A stretch of DNA of 64,000 nt. It comes from Lamellibrachia columna (taxonomy: Eukaryota > Annelida > Polychaeta > Sabellida > Siboglinidae). The stretch covers positions 8,000,026 through 8,064,025 of the forward strand of contig OY759266.1 of assembly GCA_963662155.1 (NCBI GenBank). The letters run 5' to 3'. Made by a program: the position numbers and the translations under genes. The notes below the pieces were generated by a model that was not told where the DNA came from, made no database searches, and worked only from the letters and a program-made list of their open reading frames with translations. Below are positions 13,419 to 28,100 of the stretch, in pieces (positions within the stretch are counted from its first letter, which is position 1; each line of letters starts with the position of its first letter).

Positions 13419-14690
13419 TTCAAGAAGAATATTGACGCTGAAAATGACGCATGATTTCAAAATGTCACAACTTTCAATGTTTCCCTCCGATATCAACAAT
13501 TCGAAAACGAGGTAGCAGGGGAACATGTGAACTATGTCATCGGTATGGTTGTTGCTTGGGAATCCCTCAAATAGACCGATGACGCTACAGAAAAGGGGTC
13601 GACCCCTTTCCCCGAAGCGCTCTGCGGCGAAACGGTGCTCGCGGGGTGGCGGAGTTTGTCACGTACCTAAATGCACTCATTGTCGATTATACAAAATCTG
13701 TGTTTTTAGGTTAACCACGTCTAAACTAGTCTAGACGTATGAAAAATGTGCTTTGAAAATTACATTATTCATTAAAGTAACCCTGCATTTTACACCAACG
13801 CTATATGGCTTAGACATCACACATCTAAAATAGTACAAATATGGGTAAAGCAAAGGTGCATTAGTCTGGCCAAAATTATTAAACAACATTTTGACCTAAT
13901 TTTTTTCGATGCTAATGTGTTCTTTGCATCACTCCCCATCAATTCAGATACACAACAGATGTATATTTGTAAAAAGATATTGTGTTTTTGCACACTTAGT
14001 GCCCAAAACAATGCTATACTGGCAATAGCCAGTATTGTTAATATGGCGATCATCCCAAATGTGCTGTAACCGGAAGAAGTAACAATATCATGATGGCATC
14101 AGAACTGGAAAGGCGGTTTCACTTGAACCGCATTATAAAAAAGACAAAAATAGAAGAAAAAGTGCAATTTAATCTTATGAAAAAACTCTATAAATCAACA
14201 ATTTAATGTTAGAAAGCCCAAAAATCGAACCACCCGCTTCCTAAAGAGGCGACATCTATGGAAAACGTAGGCAACCTGTTTTTAGCATAGCAAAAAAGCG
14301 CCATCAATCGAATTTGCTACCCGAAAAATTTACCGACACAGACGAAAAATATAAATAGAATGTAAAAAAAACATCGATCATATATCATAGTTTAATTAAA
14401 AGTTCACAGATCGTTCAAATATCTTTGAATTTTACTCGTAGACAAATGTTTTGCTTTCCCAAATCACAAAATAAAAAATATTAAAATTCTTCAGGGGACA
14501 GTCATGGCAAAACGTGACTTTGAAGTGTTTAGTTTTAGCATTACTAAAAGATGGTTGTCGTTTTGGAAACTGCAGCCATTGTGAATTTTGAGGAACAAAT
14601 TTATAGATATATTTTCGGAAAAATTTATATTTACAGGAGAATGATTAAAACGTAGACATCGTTCACACCCTATGTAGCAACTCTTGTGAA
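13419..14690. other. Intergenic with a CpG-rich island near 13.5-13.7 kb
   Basis: The stretch 13540-13670 is markedly richer in CG dinucleotides than its surroundings and contains the palindrome AGGGGTCGACCCCT. It may be a promoter for the short minus-strand ORF at 12.5 kb. Nothing else is recognised up to the SINE at 14.7 kb. Confidence 0.3.
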
Positions 14691-14699
14691 AGTGTGGTT

Positions 14700-14825
14700 G
14701 GCTCTGAAAAGAGCTGTTTTCGTTCTTCTGTCAACTGTTGGGCAAAGCAAGAGGATTTGAACCTGGATTCTCTCAATTGAGAGCCAAACATTCTAACCAT
14801 TGTGCTACCGCGCCCCACATAAAAC
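14700..14825 (-). mobile_element. tRNA-headed SINE-like repeat
   Basis: Read on the minus strand, the segment has the pol III box layout of a tRNA: an A-box-like GTAGCACAATGGTTAGAATG and a B-box GGTTCAAATCC about 30 bases later, after GGCTCTCAATTGAGAG. The acceptor-stem ends do not pair well, and the 3' side continues into unrelated text, so it is a SINE head or tRNA pseudogene and not a working tRNA. Confidence 0.5.
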
Positions 14826-15334
14826 ACAACTATCAGAAATATCTTTCTCTACTTCTAAATGCTATTTAAATGTCAACTCAAACAGTGCTGCCAATAGTAA
14901 AGAAGCCACCAGACCCACAACTGCATAAAGAAACAAACCGCAGCTTAATATCAGATTGGTCGAAATACAATTAAAACGCTGTCTGTTTGTGTTTTTAAAT
15001 TATTAGTACAGCTTGAAATATTGCTGAACTTCACTTCAAAACACTGCATTGGTTATCTGTCTGCGAGTTCCATGTGCTCATTTGCATGTCGATGTTAAAT
15101 AACGCTACACTGGAACGTTTCTAACTACTACGCATACAACCCGAATGTCAAATTAGGTAATGTCTATCTAAACTTGACTAAACAGTGCCTTCGTAAAAGT
15201 GGAAATATCCGCACTACATTAGAATTTTATGTGTCAGAACTTATGGCCAACTGGCCACCTAGACGGAACAATGACGAAGACGTTGGTGGCAGATAAAGTT
15301 GACGCTACATTGTCAGTGTGTAAAGACTAAGGGA

Positions 15335-15382
15335 CGGCCATTTTCAAGTGCTTCACAACTGAATCACAACCTTTCTTTGACA
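15335..15382 (+). promoter_or_regulatory. Candidate non-coding first exon of the USP36 gene
   Basis: The segment GACGGCCATTTTCAAG followed about 30 bases later by TTTGACAG/GTATGT has the look of a TATA-less start region (a CGGCCAT element) and a 5' splice site. The next acceptor is TTTGCTAG at 16081-16082, 26 bases before the USP36 start codon. Another possible donor is at about 10775. This is inference from splice motifs only. Confidence 0.25.
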
Positions 15383-16107
15383 GGTATGTTGAAATAAATT
15401 AAACACAATTATTTAGTAGAGCAATTAGGCAAAGAAATCAACATTTTGGGTAGTAAAAACATACAATGATTGTTTTAATTCCTCTTTCCAGTAGACCACC
15501 AGACCACCGCATAGGAAGGTTTTGGTGGTCTGACAGCATTTTTGGTAAAATCAGGCCACCAGACCTCTGCTAATTTGAAACCGTGGACTTGTGGCGGTAG
15601 TGGGAACTAGGCATAATTGCAATCTGGCTTGTTGTTTTATGAATTGTGTGATTAATCCAGCAAATAACCATATTCATTTACCAATTTATATCAGTATTAA
15701 GAACATTGTATAACCATTTCAATGATAATAAACAAGTTTTAAATGACCGCAAATTAAAATGATATGCCCTGGCTGTGTAAAAACTATACATGGCAGCCAC
15801 ATGTCATCTTTTGCTTAGTTCGACTTCATGGTGTATAATAAACTTTTTATATGGTGCGGAAAACAACAGAGGATTTTTAATATTGCTTAAATACAAATTG
15901 GAATTTAAGTTTGAAAAGGTAAAACATTGGTGGATTCTGCCTGTCTTCCATGATTACAGAATTTCTGTTCGAAATAGGTGAATTCGGTTTGAAGTACTGG
16001 CCATCAAGCTGGTATTAGTAAGATGGACAGTGTAAAGCAGTCATAAATGCACATGTTCACATATTGTTTGTGTGTTTGCTAGGTGATGCCCACGTGTGCC
16101 ATATGCT

Positions 16108-19100
16108 ATGCCAGCCAGCTCAACGGACAGTGTGAGCCACTTAGTTGGGGAGACATTGACTGCGACCTTCGCTGCCAGTGGCTTCGGCAGTGGCGCACAT
16201 TACGGTACAACAGGCTCCACCTGTAACTTGCAGCAGAAGCTTGTGTCGGGGTCAAAGCGGATCCTCATGAAAAAGATAGACTTTGCATCTGGTTCGAAGC
16301 AGAGCTCGTTCCAGCTAGACAGCCTGCGGGCAAAGTATACACCATTGAATTCGTCGAGTGCTACAACGATTAACTGTTTCAAGAATGGCAACACAATTCA
16401 CACCAAGAAGGGTAAGTGTTTTGTGAGTTAAATTCATGTCACCGTGCCTTGTTAGAAAACGTACAATATTTTAGAATCTCTATAAAGCGTAAACCCTGAG
16501 TTTGGTTTTTATGTCTTCCCAATAATTGTTTCATATTATCCCAGTTGATAATAGTATTATATCTCCCTAAAAACTGAAATTGCCATTAGAGTTGACTAGA
16601 TGCATACATAATTTTGCTAGTTCAAAAGCATAGTTGAATTGTCATATTAAATTGTTTTGTGTGACTTGAATAATATAATTACATAACTACATGATTTCCA
16701 CAGGTGAACCCCAGAAACATGTTGATGGACTGCCCGTACCAAAGGTGGTTCTTTTCCCACCGGAGAGGGTCAAGCTCGAGTGGCCAAATGTCCGACGCAT
16801 TGGTGCTGGCCTTGAGAACATGGGCAACACGTGCTTCCTTAACTCAGTGCTGCAGTGTCTCACATACACGCCCCCACTCATTAATTATATCTTTTCTAAC
16901 GAGCACTCGAGCATGTGTAAGTCTTTTTTGGTTGTTCATGTGCAATGGCTAGAAGTGTGATTTTAGGTCTCCGAGATATGTCTAGAAATCTGATCATCAA
17001 AGTAGTTGAGAACATACAGTTTTATCTTGAATGGAATTGGAGGTGACTAAAATATGTTAGTGATAAAAATATGTTTATAAACTGTCGATAAAATGACATA
17101 ATTTTGCAACAATCTGGTATGATACTATGATATGCTGCAATCTGGTATGATACTATGATATACTGCTGTCTGGTATGATGCTATGATATGCTAGCTCATT
17201 TGTGCAAATGTGTTATTTAATGCTGATGAAATCATAAGACAAACTTTCAAATTATTTTTGACTGGACCTAGTTGAAATTTGGCAAAAAAGGAAAAAGTGG
17301 CAATGTCTCTATATACTACAACATCATGCTTCTCACACTTGTCAGTTACCTGATCTAACAACGTCAGTGCCATAACATTGTTTGGACAATGCATCAACTA
17401 AAATGCAATATACAATTGATGGTACAAACACTTACTCAGCATGACTGGTGTCTGTAGGTAAACAAAATGGCTTCTGTATGATGTGTGAAATCCAGCGGCA
17501 TATCCGTCGCTGCCTCGACTTGAATGGAGGCGTTGTTAGACCTTACTCGGTATTTCACAAGCTCAAAGGTAGGTTGACTGTTTCAGCATGTTTTCAAATA
17601 CAGAATGGCTGCATTTCGCCTGCCATGGTAGAGATAACTAAAGTTTGTATATGTTTTGTGTCAGCTGAAAGTGTTTAATCTTGTCTGATGAGCAGATTTG
17701 GGTTCAGTTATATCAATTCCTCAAAAATACCAACCATAGACGTACTACTCACCGCCAAAAAAATTACATTTATTTTAGAGCAACATCATTTAATTTCTGT
17801 ATATTACGGTACATAATAGCAAACAAATATGATATTCACAATACTTTATATTTAATGATTTTTTGTAGCGACTAATTTGAGTTAAGTTGCATGATGTAAT
17901 CGAAAAAGTAATCCAAAATATCTATAACATTTTACCAATTCTAATTACTTTTAATAACAAAACGGAATTGGAATTGGCGTTTCAATTACACTGTAATTGA
18001 CTCCAAATCTCCTCATGAGTTTGAGATGATAAAAATATTATGCCACTTGTAGTTAAAATCCTGCATCTATTCCAAGGGGACTGTTTCTGTGAGTAAGTGT
18101 TTAACAATACAAATGTGTGAATGTATTTCTTGTGGACGTCTGCAGAGATCGCCCGCCACTTACAGTATGGCCGACAGGAAGACGCTCACGAGTTCTTGCG
18201 ATACGTTGTCAATGCCATGCAGACTTCATGTCTCAATGGATACTCGAAGTGAGTTGTTGTTATATGTCTACCAAGATGTTCTGACATGATGTGTGTCTTG
18301 CTTATCTATTCTATGGTAGTTTGTGAGTGTATGTTCCCTCAGTTTCGCATGTATGGCTGAAATTTTTTTAGGCCCAGGGCCCATCGGGATGGGTTGCACA
18401 TTACAAAAATAAAAAATTCCCCCAGGGGTGGGGATATTATGAAGGAACCTATGTGGGCGTTTGATGTAGATTACATAACTCAGAACACTAGTGCGTACAA
18501 TTGTTAGCACTGCGTGTTTTCTACAATTATGCCGAGTTTGTGATCTATGTTAAGCGCCCACATACGTTGTTTCGTACGGTACGAACACTTCATGAAACTG
18601 GCAGTTGTACATGATTTTTTTAGGCATGAAGTTGTCATTGCCATTGGTCTACCAAAACTTGACTGGGTCATGCAAGGAGTTATAAGGTCTTGACTGGGTC
18701 ATGCAAGGAGTTATCGAAAATACTCTAGCCACATTTATATGTGGCTAACATAGAGTCCTGAGCTTAAATGGAAGAAGAAGAAGAAGAAGAGTTATAAGCT
18801 CTTGCAGTGATTGTCTTTTCTCCCATGCAATGCTGGGCAGCTTGTACAATGTTTCTAGACCGCTGATCATCATTAGAATATTTCAGTTACACTTATAACA
18901 TTGTAATTTGAAGCATATTTTGTAAAAGTTCATGACAGTATTGTTTCATTCATATTCCCCATTGTTAATAGATTCATATGGTTCAGAAACATTATTGATT
19001 TGTGTATGATTTGGTTTCAGGCTGGATAAGATCAGCCGGGAGACAACAGTGGTCAACCAGATATTTGGAGGATTTCTTCGTAGCCAGGGTAGGCAGAATT

Positions 19101-22100
19101 ACTTGAGTTGACCATTTCATGGTTTCATAACAATTGTACCGTTTTTGTGATTTCTCCCAAACTGTACGTTAGATGATTATATGATTTTATTCTAGCTACA
19201 ACTATGAAGTTAACTTTTTAATGTTTCAACAACCTTTGGTTGTCTTCTTCAGAAATTGAAATGTGTAATTTAGTTCTTCGTCGGCTTGCCAGATGGTGTA
19301 GTGAGCAGGCTCTCCCACACGTGGGTTCATAGTTGTGTTATGAAATTTTTTTATAATCAATGAATTCCCAACCTTATGAAAATTTTTTACTAAATGCATA
19401 TTTTGGGAGATATTAGTTTTTGTCGAATAACCAGTCCACTGGGGAAAGAGATATTCACATGGTACTGCTGGAAATTCTTGTGTTTTATGCCTTTCATGTT
19501 GCCACATACTAGTATGATATGTTATGTGTTATGCCACATGCCAAAACCAGGCTCTTCTCGACAGTTTGACAAAACTATTTTATTACAGATTCTAATAGAG
19601 GAGATACACAGCTTTTATTTTGATAATTTGAAGGTACACCATGTGTTTTAGGTTGCTGCACCGAACTAAGTCTAGCGAGAAGTGCCTGGTTTTGGCATGG
19701 TGCATCACATATATACATAATATTACTGCATAATGTAGATCAGTAAACTTATTTGCCTTTATTGTCAGAATACTGAATACAAGTACACTACATTATTTTG
19801 CTAATCACGTGACTGCCCAGTAGACTTACAGTGGTGTTTACCTTGTATAAATGTGATGAATCTCTCTGTTGCAGTTGTATGTCTCCGATGTAAGACACAT
19901 TCAAACACATACGACCCCTTCCTGGATATCAGTCTTGATGTGAAGGTAAGTTGACACAGGCAAGGAAGTACCAGTAATGTTGTGTACAAATGTTTTTTTC
20001 GTGTTTCTGAACATCCCAGTGTGGTATAGACATTAGAACGAATCCTTAAAAGGGTAATGGTACGTTCTTATATAGGTCGGTATCCAGTCCATAGGACTGT
20101 TGAAAGCACTTTACACTACACTCCCTGGTAGACCTGTTCATTCATTCAACTTCTCTGGGAAGCATTCAGCCACACCGCAATTACTGTGCGAAGACTATTC
20201 ATTCATATATTCACTTTTGTCTGTAGCCAGGTACTCATTTATACAGCTGAGTGAACTGTAGCAATGTTGGGTGAACGAAATTGGGAAAGCTTCGAAACTG
20301 CAGCAGAGGATTCAATCCCAGGTTCTCTTGTTGAGAGTTTATATCTGATACGCCACAGCACCACTAATGCACGCTATTTACCGAATGAAATGACAGGCAC
20401 TGTTTAATTGCTACAGATACCCTATTGGTTTAGTAACATAGACATCTGAAGATATTGTAGTACCCAGCAGTGCTTGGTCTTGTGCATTGTTCATAGGCCT
20501 GACTCGCTTGACTATTGCAGAATGTGTCCAGTGTACCGAAAGCCTTTGAAAGATTTGTCCACCCGGAGATGTTGGACAACGATAATGCATACAGCTGCTC
20601 CAAGTATGTGACATCGTTGTACCATATATACTTGACATCTGTCACGCATTTATTTCTCTAATGATCGGCGCTGATTCTTGATCACATCGAAACCCTAGTC
20701 AAATATTGCATTAATCAGTATATGTTATATGCTATATACGCTTTGACCATAGCATGTTTAGGCACATGCTATGGTCAACCAGATCGTCTACCTCCTTTGT
20801 GCAACCAGTGTGAAGTAAACTCTACGATCCACCGGTCATTCCTTTTCACTTACTAAACAGAGGTTTCCACTTTCCATGTTGATAAACCAATGAACTGTGC
20901 CGATTTTGTAATTCCAAGTTCTTAATTTAAAATGATACATTAATGGCAATTTGTAATGAAAAGGGCTTCCCCAGCAAGTGCCGACTTCTGGTGTTGTCAT
21001 ATTCTGGATAAAAATGGTAGAGTTGTATCCTGGATAAAATGGGATAACAAATCTTGTGGGGTGTTGCACCAGGTAAAACAATGTGTTTGTAGCAACATGT
21101 GAATAATAGTTTCATTCCCACCACTTCATTGGAATTTAGCCAAGTGCATTATTATCTAAGTTGTATATGCGTCCATCAGAAATACCTGTGTATTATTCAA
21201 GTTATCAATATCATCACTGTGTGAGTCGCGCTAGTCAGTGTTGTCTTGTTGCAGGTGTAAACAGAAGGTGGCGGCTCAGAAACGATTCACGATACACCGG
21301 CCATCAAATGTTCTCACGCTGCAACTAAAGAGGTACGTGACGTGTGTTGTGTTCACGTGCTGCCTGCTGAGCACTGGGAGACTGTGCCAGTATGTTGTCT
21401 TCTACATGTCTTGGACATCATTTAATTTAAACGTGCCCAAAGAACTCGGTTCAAATAAATAGTTTATTGTAGCTCAATAAGGAAATATGTACATGTAATG
21501 TAATTCCCAAGCAATTACTGTAATGGTGTGGTGCCACCTGGTGAATGACAACACACCAACAACATCCCTCACTCCCCAACAGTGGCGCCACTAATCATAT
21601 CACATATCAGTGCCACAGCTTGATTATAAATTCAAAATGGACATCCGACAATTGCGGAGTGGTATAAACGAATTGTTACTACGTCATTGCAACTGTGCAC
21701 TTGAGTATACATAACATAATTTCAAGCCAAAATGAACGTTATTGTGTTTCTAGACATGTTTTCAATGCAAATACTATCAACAATTGTATGCAAATCTCTC
21801 ATTTTCTTGAAAAAATTAAGAGTTTACCAAATGAAATAAAGATATGCAGAATCAGCACATCAAATATAAGTTGTGGCAGTGGTGAATTGGTTAGTAGTGT
21901 GGTTGTGACGACAGTGCTTGCTTATCTACTCATGCAGGTTTGACATACATCGGATGTTTGGCAAAGTGACCCGTCACATTGACTTCCCGGAGAAGATTGA
22001 CATCCGGCCGTACATGAGTGTCAAGCAGGTACGTGGCCATTTACAACACCCTTTGCCATGCTAGAAAATAAAAATTAATTTCCTGAGCCAGCAAAGTAAA

Positions 22101-25100
22101 CATATTTTAGATGTACCTGTAACTTCTTTGGTGTTACATTTCTGGTGTTGTTTATTGAGCTCAACAGTCTGTTTTCCAGCTTCCCTGAGTTTCCAGTGTA
22201 TGGTGTTTGTTTGAATACTTTATACTCGTATGTTCTTTGTATTTTTAATGTGTTGGTGTTTACCTACTTCTGTGACCAATTGAAATACTTCAAATGTATT
22301 TTTTACTTGAAGTACATTTTTACAAGTACTTTCCCTTTATCTAGCTTTTTTCTGCTGGCTACTTTTAGTTTTGCTCAAATTCCGCAAATTTGTACATGCA
22401 CAAGCCCTGGCTGTTTCTAGGGTGAAGCCATCATGTACCAGTTGTACGGTGTGCTGGTGCACCAAGGGATGTCCAGCAACTCTGGTCACTACTACTGCTA
22501 CGTGAAAGGGTCAGACAAGATGTGGTACACCATGAACGACAACTTTGTGAGTATTCCTCATCTTGTCCCAGATTCATTCAGTCATGTCCGCATGCAAAGT
22601 AGTTGGCAAAATAGACTTCTGCCACTCGTGTGGTTGACAGATGGAGTCCACAGCAGGTTACACATATACCCCGTGCGGGATCGTTTAGTCCCTTACATAG
22701 ACACTGCTTTTAATGTCTCTCCTGAAAGACAGGCAAAATGGGGCGAACAAAGAACTACTGTTCCCAATTGCCCAAGATCATTTCTTCTAAAACATCTGTT
22801 AAATTTTGTGGTTCTTTTGCGGCAGGCTTTCTTTGGGCTTTCTTTGGGCTTCAGTGCTTTTCCATTCAGTAGTTATGTTGATTGTGGTTTCGGGTTTGCA
22901 GTAGGGCAGTAGAAAGATTTAGGGTCTAAATGAGATTTATGACATGTTGTAGCTGTGATGGAAGTGTTCTTGTTGTGCTGCTTCACCAGTTGTGTCTGTA
23001 TTAGCTGTGATTTGTGAAGTTTGTGTCCCTTATTGTGCTGACAGTTGCCGACACTGATGGTGATGTAATTGTACTTGCAGGTGCAGCAAGCCAGTCTGGG
23101 GCGTGTGCTCAACGCTGAAGCCTACCTCCTGTTTTACATCAAGCAGAAGCTCCTTGGGACCAACAATGTGATAGGACTGAAGGTAAGACTGACATGAACA
23201 ATGCCGTAGAGCTGAAGGTAAGACTGACACAACCAGTGTCATAGGACTGAAGGTAAGACTGACACGAACAATGCTGTAGGACTGAATGTAAAACTGACAC
23301 GAATAATGCCATAGTACTGAAAGTAAGACTGACATGAACATTGCCATAGGACTGAAAGTAAGACTGACACAAACATTACCATAGGACTGAAGGTAAGACT
23401 GACATGAACAATGTGATATTACTGGAGGTAGAGCTGTGAAACGCTGCACTTCAACTTTCTGAATGTCTGTCTTGGTGTGGGGTGACCAGGTGCAAGTAGC
23501 ATATGTGGTTTTCCTCACTTGGGGTGGTGCTCTTGATTAGGCTAAGCGTCTTTCTGGCTTTGTTTTGCACCTTGTTGATGTGTGGCTGCCACGATAACTT
23601 TGTGTTGCTGGTAATTCCCAGGTAGTCCTGGTTGTCAGTCCGTGGGATCTGTTGGTCATCCATATAGTAATCATGTTATGTACTTATGTTCTGTTATAAA
23701 GTAGAATGATTTCCTTGCAGAAACCTGACCTAAAGCCTCTGCCTGACCACGCGGCGAAGCACGAAGCCAAGCGGGTGACAAACGGTCCAACAGGTTAGAT
23801 ACATTTCGAGCCTTGTCTCTTTTTCCCCCTTCTTCGTCCTGCCCTATTTACCCTGCCAATCCTCCCCTATTTACCCCGCTCATCCTGCCCTATTTACCCA
23901 ACCCACCTTACCCTATTTATCCTGTCTGTTATTTGTTATGTTTTTATGAAGACACGTATATACTTCCATTCATATGTAGACTGGTTTGTGTTATTCAGGG
24001 GAGCCGGCCCGGGAACTTGGTGTGCCCATCAGTAGACCGACGATTATACCCACTCCCACGAAGATGCCTCCTGCCCCAGAGCGCAAATTGTCACCCTTGG
24101 CAGGCATCACCCAGCGCGACAAGATCTCGTTTGGGATCAAGTCCCACGGCGTCTCTGAGAAAGTAGCCTATAGTCAGAAGCCACGAATTGTCATGCATAT
24201 CAAGAAGGGAAAAGTGAGCTATAGTTCCGTCTCTGATAAACAAGGCACAGTTACCACGGCAACGCCACAGAATGTTGTCAACAAGAAGCTAGTGCCATAT
24301 AACGATGATGATGATGAATCTGATACAGTACCAGAGAAAGGGGCCGCTTCAGCGAATCATAAAGAACAGGAGAACGAGAAGAAGGTGGCAGAGTCGAAAA
24401 AGAGCAAGGCGTTTGAGCCGGTGTTTGATAAACGACTCAATGCAACGCTGGCTGTGCCTGGTGCATATGGCTCGCTGGACAAGGAGGTCAGTCGAACTGG
24501 ACACGACGGGAAGTCACTGAAGAATATGATGTCGAGTGACATGAGTGTATCAAAGGCAGCACAGGACGACACGCTGAAACTGAAGCACATGATGAATGAG
24601 AGACTGACCGTACAGGTTGACTTGCCCACTACCGGTTCAAAGGTCAATGCTACAACCCGCTGGGACATTCAGCACCAGGATGCAGAGGCACCGTCCTCCG
24701 TTGGTTCTTGTTCTAGCACTGGCAGCATCAACTCGACAACGAAGTGGCAGGTGACACCGCAGAGATGCCAGGGGCCGACCAACGGGCCGTTGAGCCCATT
24801 AGAGGTGGCGTGTGTCGCTGGCTTCACAGTTAAATCTCGACTGGACTCTGTTACTGATGACTTAAAGTCGCCATCAAAGAACACAACTCCACCGACCAAC
24901 GGCCAGGTGGCTGCACCCATTGTCATGGCAACTGGGGATCATTTATCACCCAGCAGCAGCAGTCGCAGTAGTCATAGTTCTTCTTTAAGCACAAACACGA
25001 GTTCTGCTGCGTGCTTGCAGCACGCAGGATCAGTCGAATCATCGTCCGTGTTGACTGCAAGCAGCTCTCTTCCAGTCACCAGTGCATCGTCGTCGGTGGC

Positions 25101-28100
25101 GTCCTCGAGCGGCAGCGGTCGGAAACACAAACACAAGAAGCACAAAAAGAAGTATAAGCAGGAGGCGACGGAAGATGAAGATGACGATGACATACCCCGG
25201 AAGAAGAGGAAAAAGAAAAAGAAGAAGCACAAACGTGACCCATCGCCGGCTAGTGACGGTGATGCGTCACCCGACAGTACACGACACACAGGTGACGCAT
25301 CACCCACCCCTGAGCTTGTGTGGGTTGAGAAGACGAAGGAGACTATCGAGAGGGAGCATCACAAGCATCACAAAGGTGAGGACATTGTTTTGCAGGCGGG
25401 TCTTTTATTGTTGTGTAAATATTTTGTGGTGTTGATCGGAATTGATAAGAAATATTGGAACTAGAAATATTCACAGGAATTGAGAATTACAAATTGATTT
25501 TTGTCTGTTTGATTTTTTTTTGTCATATTAAATTTGTTATTTTTTAAGAACTGGCGAGGTACATCTATATGTTAAAATATTAGCAGCATTTATTCAGCTC
25601 GTGTTAAACAGTTGTAATTGTTGTATTCCATTCTATTGGCTGTACATTGCTTGTGCTGTGACAAAAATAATGCTCAGGACATTATGGCCACTATTATTAT
25701 GTTGAAATCATGCTGATTAATAGAGGTTAATTAATAGAACAGCTTTCCTAGACTACTTTGACATTGCACCTTGAGAGGTTACTAACATTTCCAAGGAATT
25801 TCCTTGTGAAACTATCTTTCGTCAAGTTGTTGAGATCTCTTGAGTTGAGAATAGAGAGTTGAACACAGATATGGAATAAGAACTACAGGAAGGGATGTTA
25901 CGTTGACCTGATCAAATCTTCTGTTCAGTGCCCATACAAAGTTGGGACGAACATCTACAACGCGTGACCTCTGGTGGAAGTGCCAGTAAACACGACAGCA
26001 AGAAACAGTCAGGCAAGACCCACCGCGCATGGGACGGGACAAAGACACTCAATACGGACGTCATTAGCGAACTGCAGAAAAATTCCATTGTAGGCTATGG
26101 CCCCCAGGGTAAGTAGAGACTGCCATGTTTGGTGGGGTTTGTTGGCTGTTGATGAATGTGGTGCTAGCAAACATGCTCATTCACCAGTAAATACAAGATA
26201 TTTTGAAAAAAATTTGTCAGAGAATACCATCATTGAGCTCTTCATCATATGACTACATCATCTGAGCTCTTCATCATATGACTACATCATTCTATTGTAG
26301 AATAAACAAACGTCCTGTGTTCTACTTCTATGGAAATCATTTAGGACAGTGTCAGGGTTACCACAATGGCGAGGTAGTTGTATTACTGAGGTGACCGTAA
26401 ACCGACATGTCACAAGTCTGCATTTAACCTAGCATAAGCAGTAAACTACAATAACTAGCAAAAATGCTTGTTCTCAGGGCGGGATAACTTGGTAGTTCAT
26501 ACTTGACAGTCATGATAGCAGTGTTCACCAAATGCCTCAGGGCAATATGCCATCAATACGCTCGAGATTGTTTTAAAGGAACGTCAAACATATTGCCAGA
26601 AACAACCGCATCACGCACATGATGCAGTACTTGCTGCATGTCCAACATGTTCAAGGTCGCGTGAATTTAGACCCATAGATACTTGTGTTGGTTGTAGAAT
26701 AGTAGAATATTTTTTATTGTGTATTGGCCCTCGGTCTGTGATCTCGGGCCAATACGTGTGTGCGTGCTTTCTACTATAATTAATATAAACCCCCAGATGG
26801 CGCTACATGCTCTTAAACAGTTTACATACTGAAGTATTTGCCGCATGCGCATGGGGTTTCTTGTATTGTTGGAAGTTAACGTTTTACGTAGCGAACATTT
26901 GATTTACCATAAAAACCACTAAGAACCCTTGATATACAGGGTATTTTGAAAAAATAAAGGCGTTACGTTTCATTCATGGGATCCCTGAAAGTTTGGCACC
27001 CGAGGTGCAAGTCGTCTAGGAGGAAAATGTTAACATAACCACAAACAAACACATACGCTAGCTCGATTATAGTTAGGTGCAACTATGTTCAATAAAAGAC
27101 AAGCTACTTGGGTGGGTGTTTGCAGTACACTCGAGGTGTATCATGTTGACTGTTGACAGTGAACTCATGGGACGGCGGCCGCAGCCAAGTAGACAATGAC
27201 ATATTCCAGGAACGCAGGGAGAAGAAGAGAATGTGGTCGGATGAGTATGAAGAGGAACTGGACACGGGCAAGGTGGGTATACATGTAGACATTAGCACCT
27301 TGTGTGTTTAGGGCAAGGTGGGTATGCGTGTAGACATGACCACCTTGTGTGTTTAGGGCAAGGTTGGTATGCATGTAGTGTTTACCTTCTGTCAGGATGT
27401 TCTGTTCATGTAGAACTGTCTTAGGTATTTCACCTTCCCACAAAATGAAAGCTAGTTGTAGCCATTGTTTTATGCCTAATCAGCTGTTGTGGGTTCGTTG
27501 ATGCAACAAGTTGGTCTAGCAGCATAGCCAATGTTCGTTATAACATTATTATTACAACTGTTTGTTGTGTGCAGTTTCCTCAAGATTTGTAGCATTTCAT
27601 ATTCGTCATTTTCCAGTGTCTACCAGTGGATGATGTTGGCTGTGGTGGCACCAATTTGCCACTAAATATCACCTGAGAGCTGCTGTGATAGTCCTGTGTC
27701 GAATGTTGATAAAAATGTCAGTGGTAACAGCAAGAGTAGTGGAAGCCCAGGTGATGCGATGCACAGTGGATTGTAAATGCAGCTTATTTCACTAAGCGAT
27801 TTTCACTCAGATTTGAGCAGTTGAGCTGTCATTGTTTCAGACAAAGAAAGTACGCAACAAGAAACACATGGACGGCACCGGCGACAACAACGTTAATACC
27901 TTCCAGAAGGTTCAAGATTACCGCAACACAGTGGAACATGATCGGGTTAGTGGGATCATGTGTCTTGTTCTTCCTCAAAGTTCCCTTTGTAGGGGATGAA
28001 GCCAATTAGGTTCATATTAGAGGTTATTACTGTTTTGCATTGTCTTCTATACCCTCATTTCTCCATGTTTCGTCCTCCCCCTCCTTTCCCACATCCCCCT

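Noticed and set aside
14740..14825. tRNA gene on the minus strand
   Set aside because: A and B boxes are present but the acceptor stem does not pair; better explained as a SINE head.
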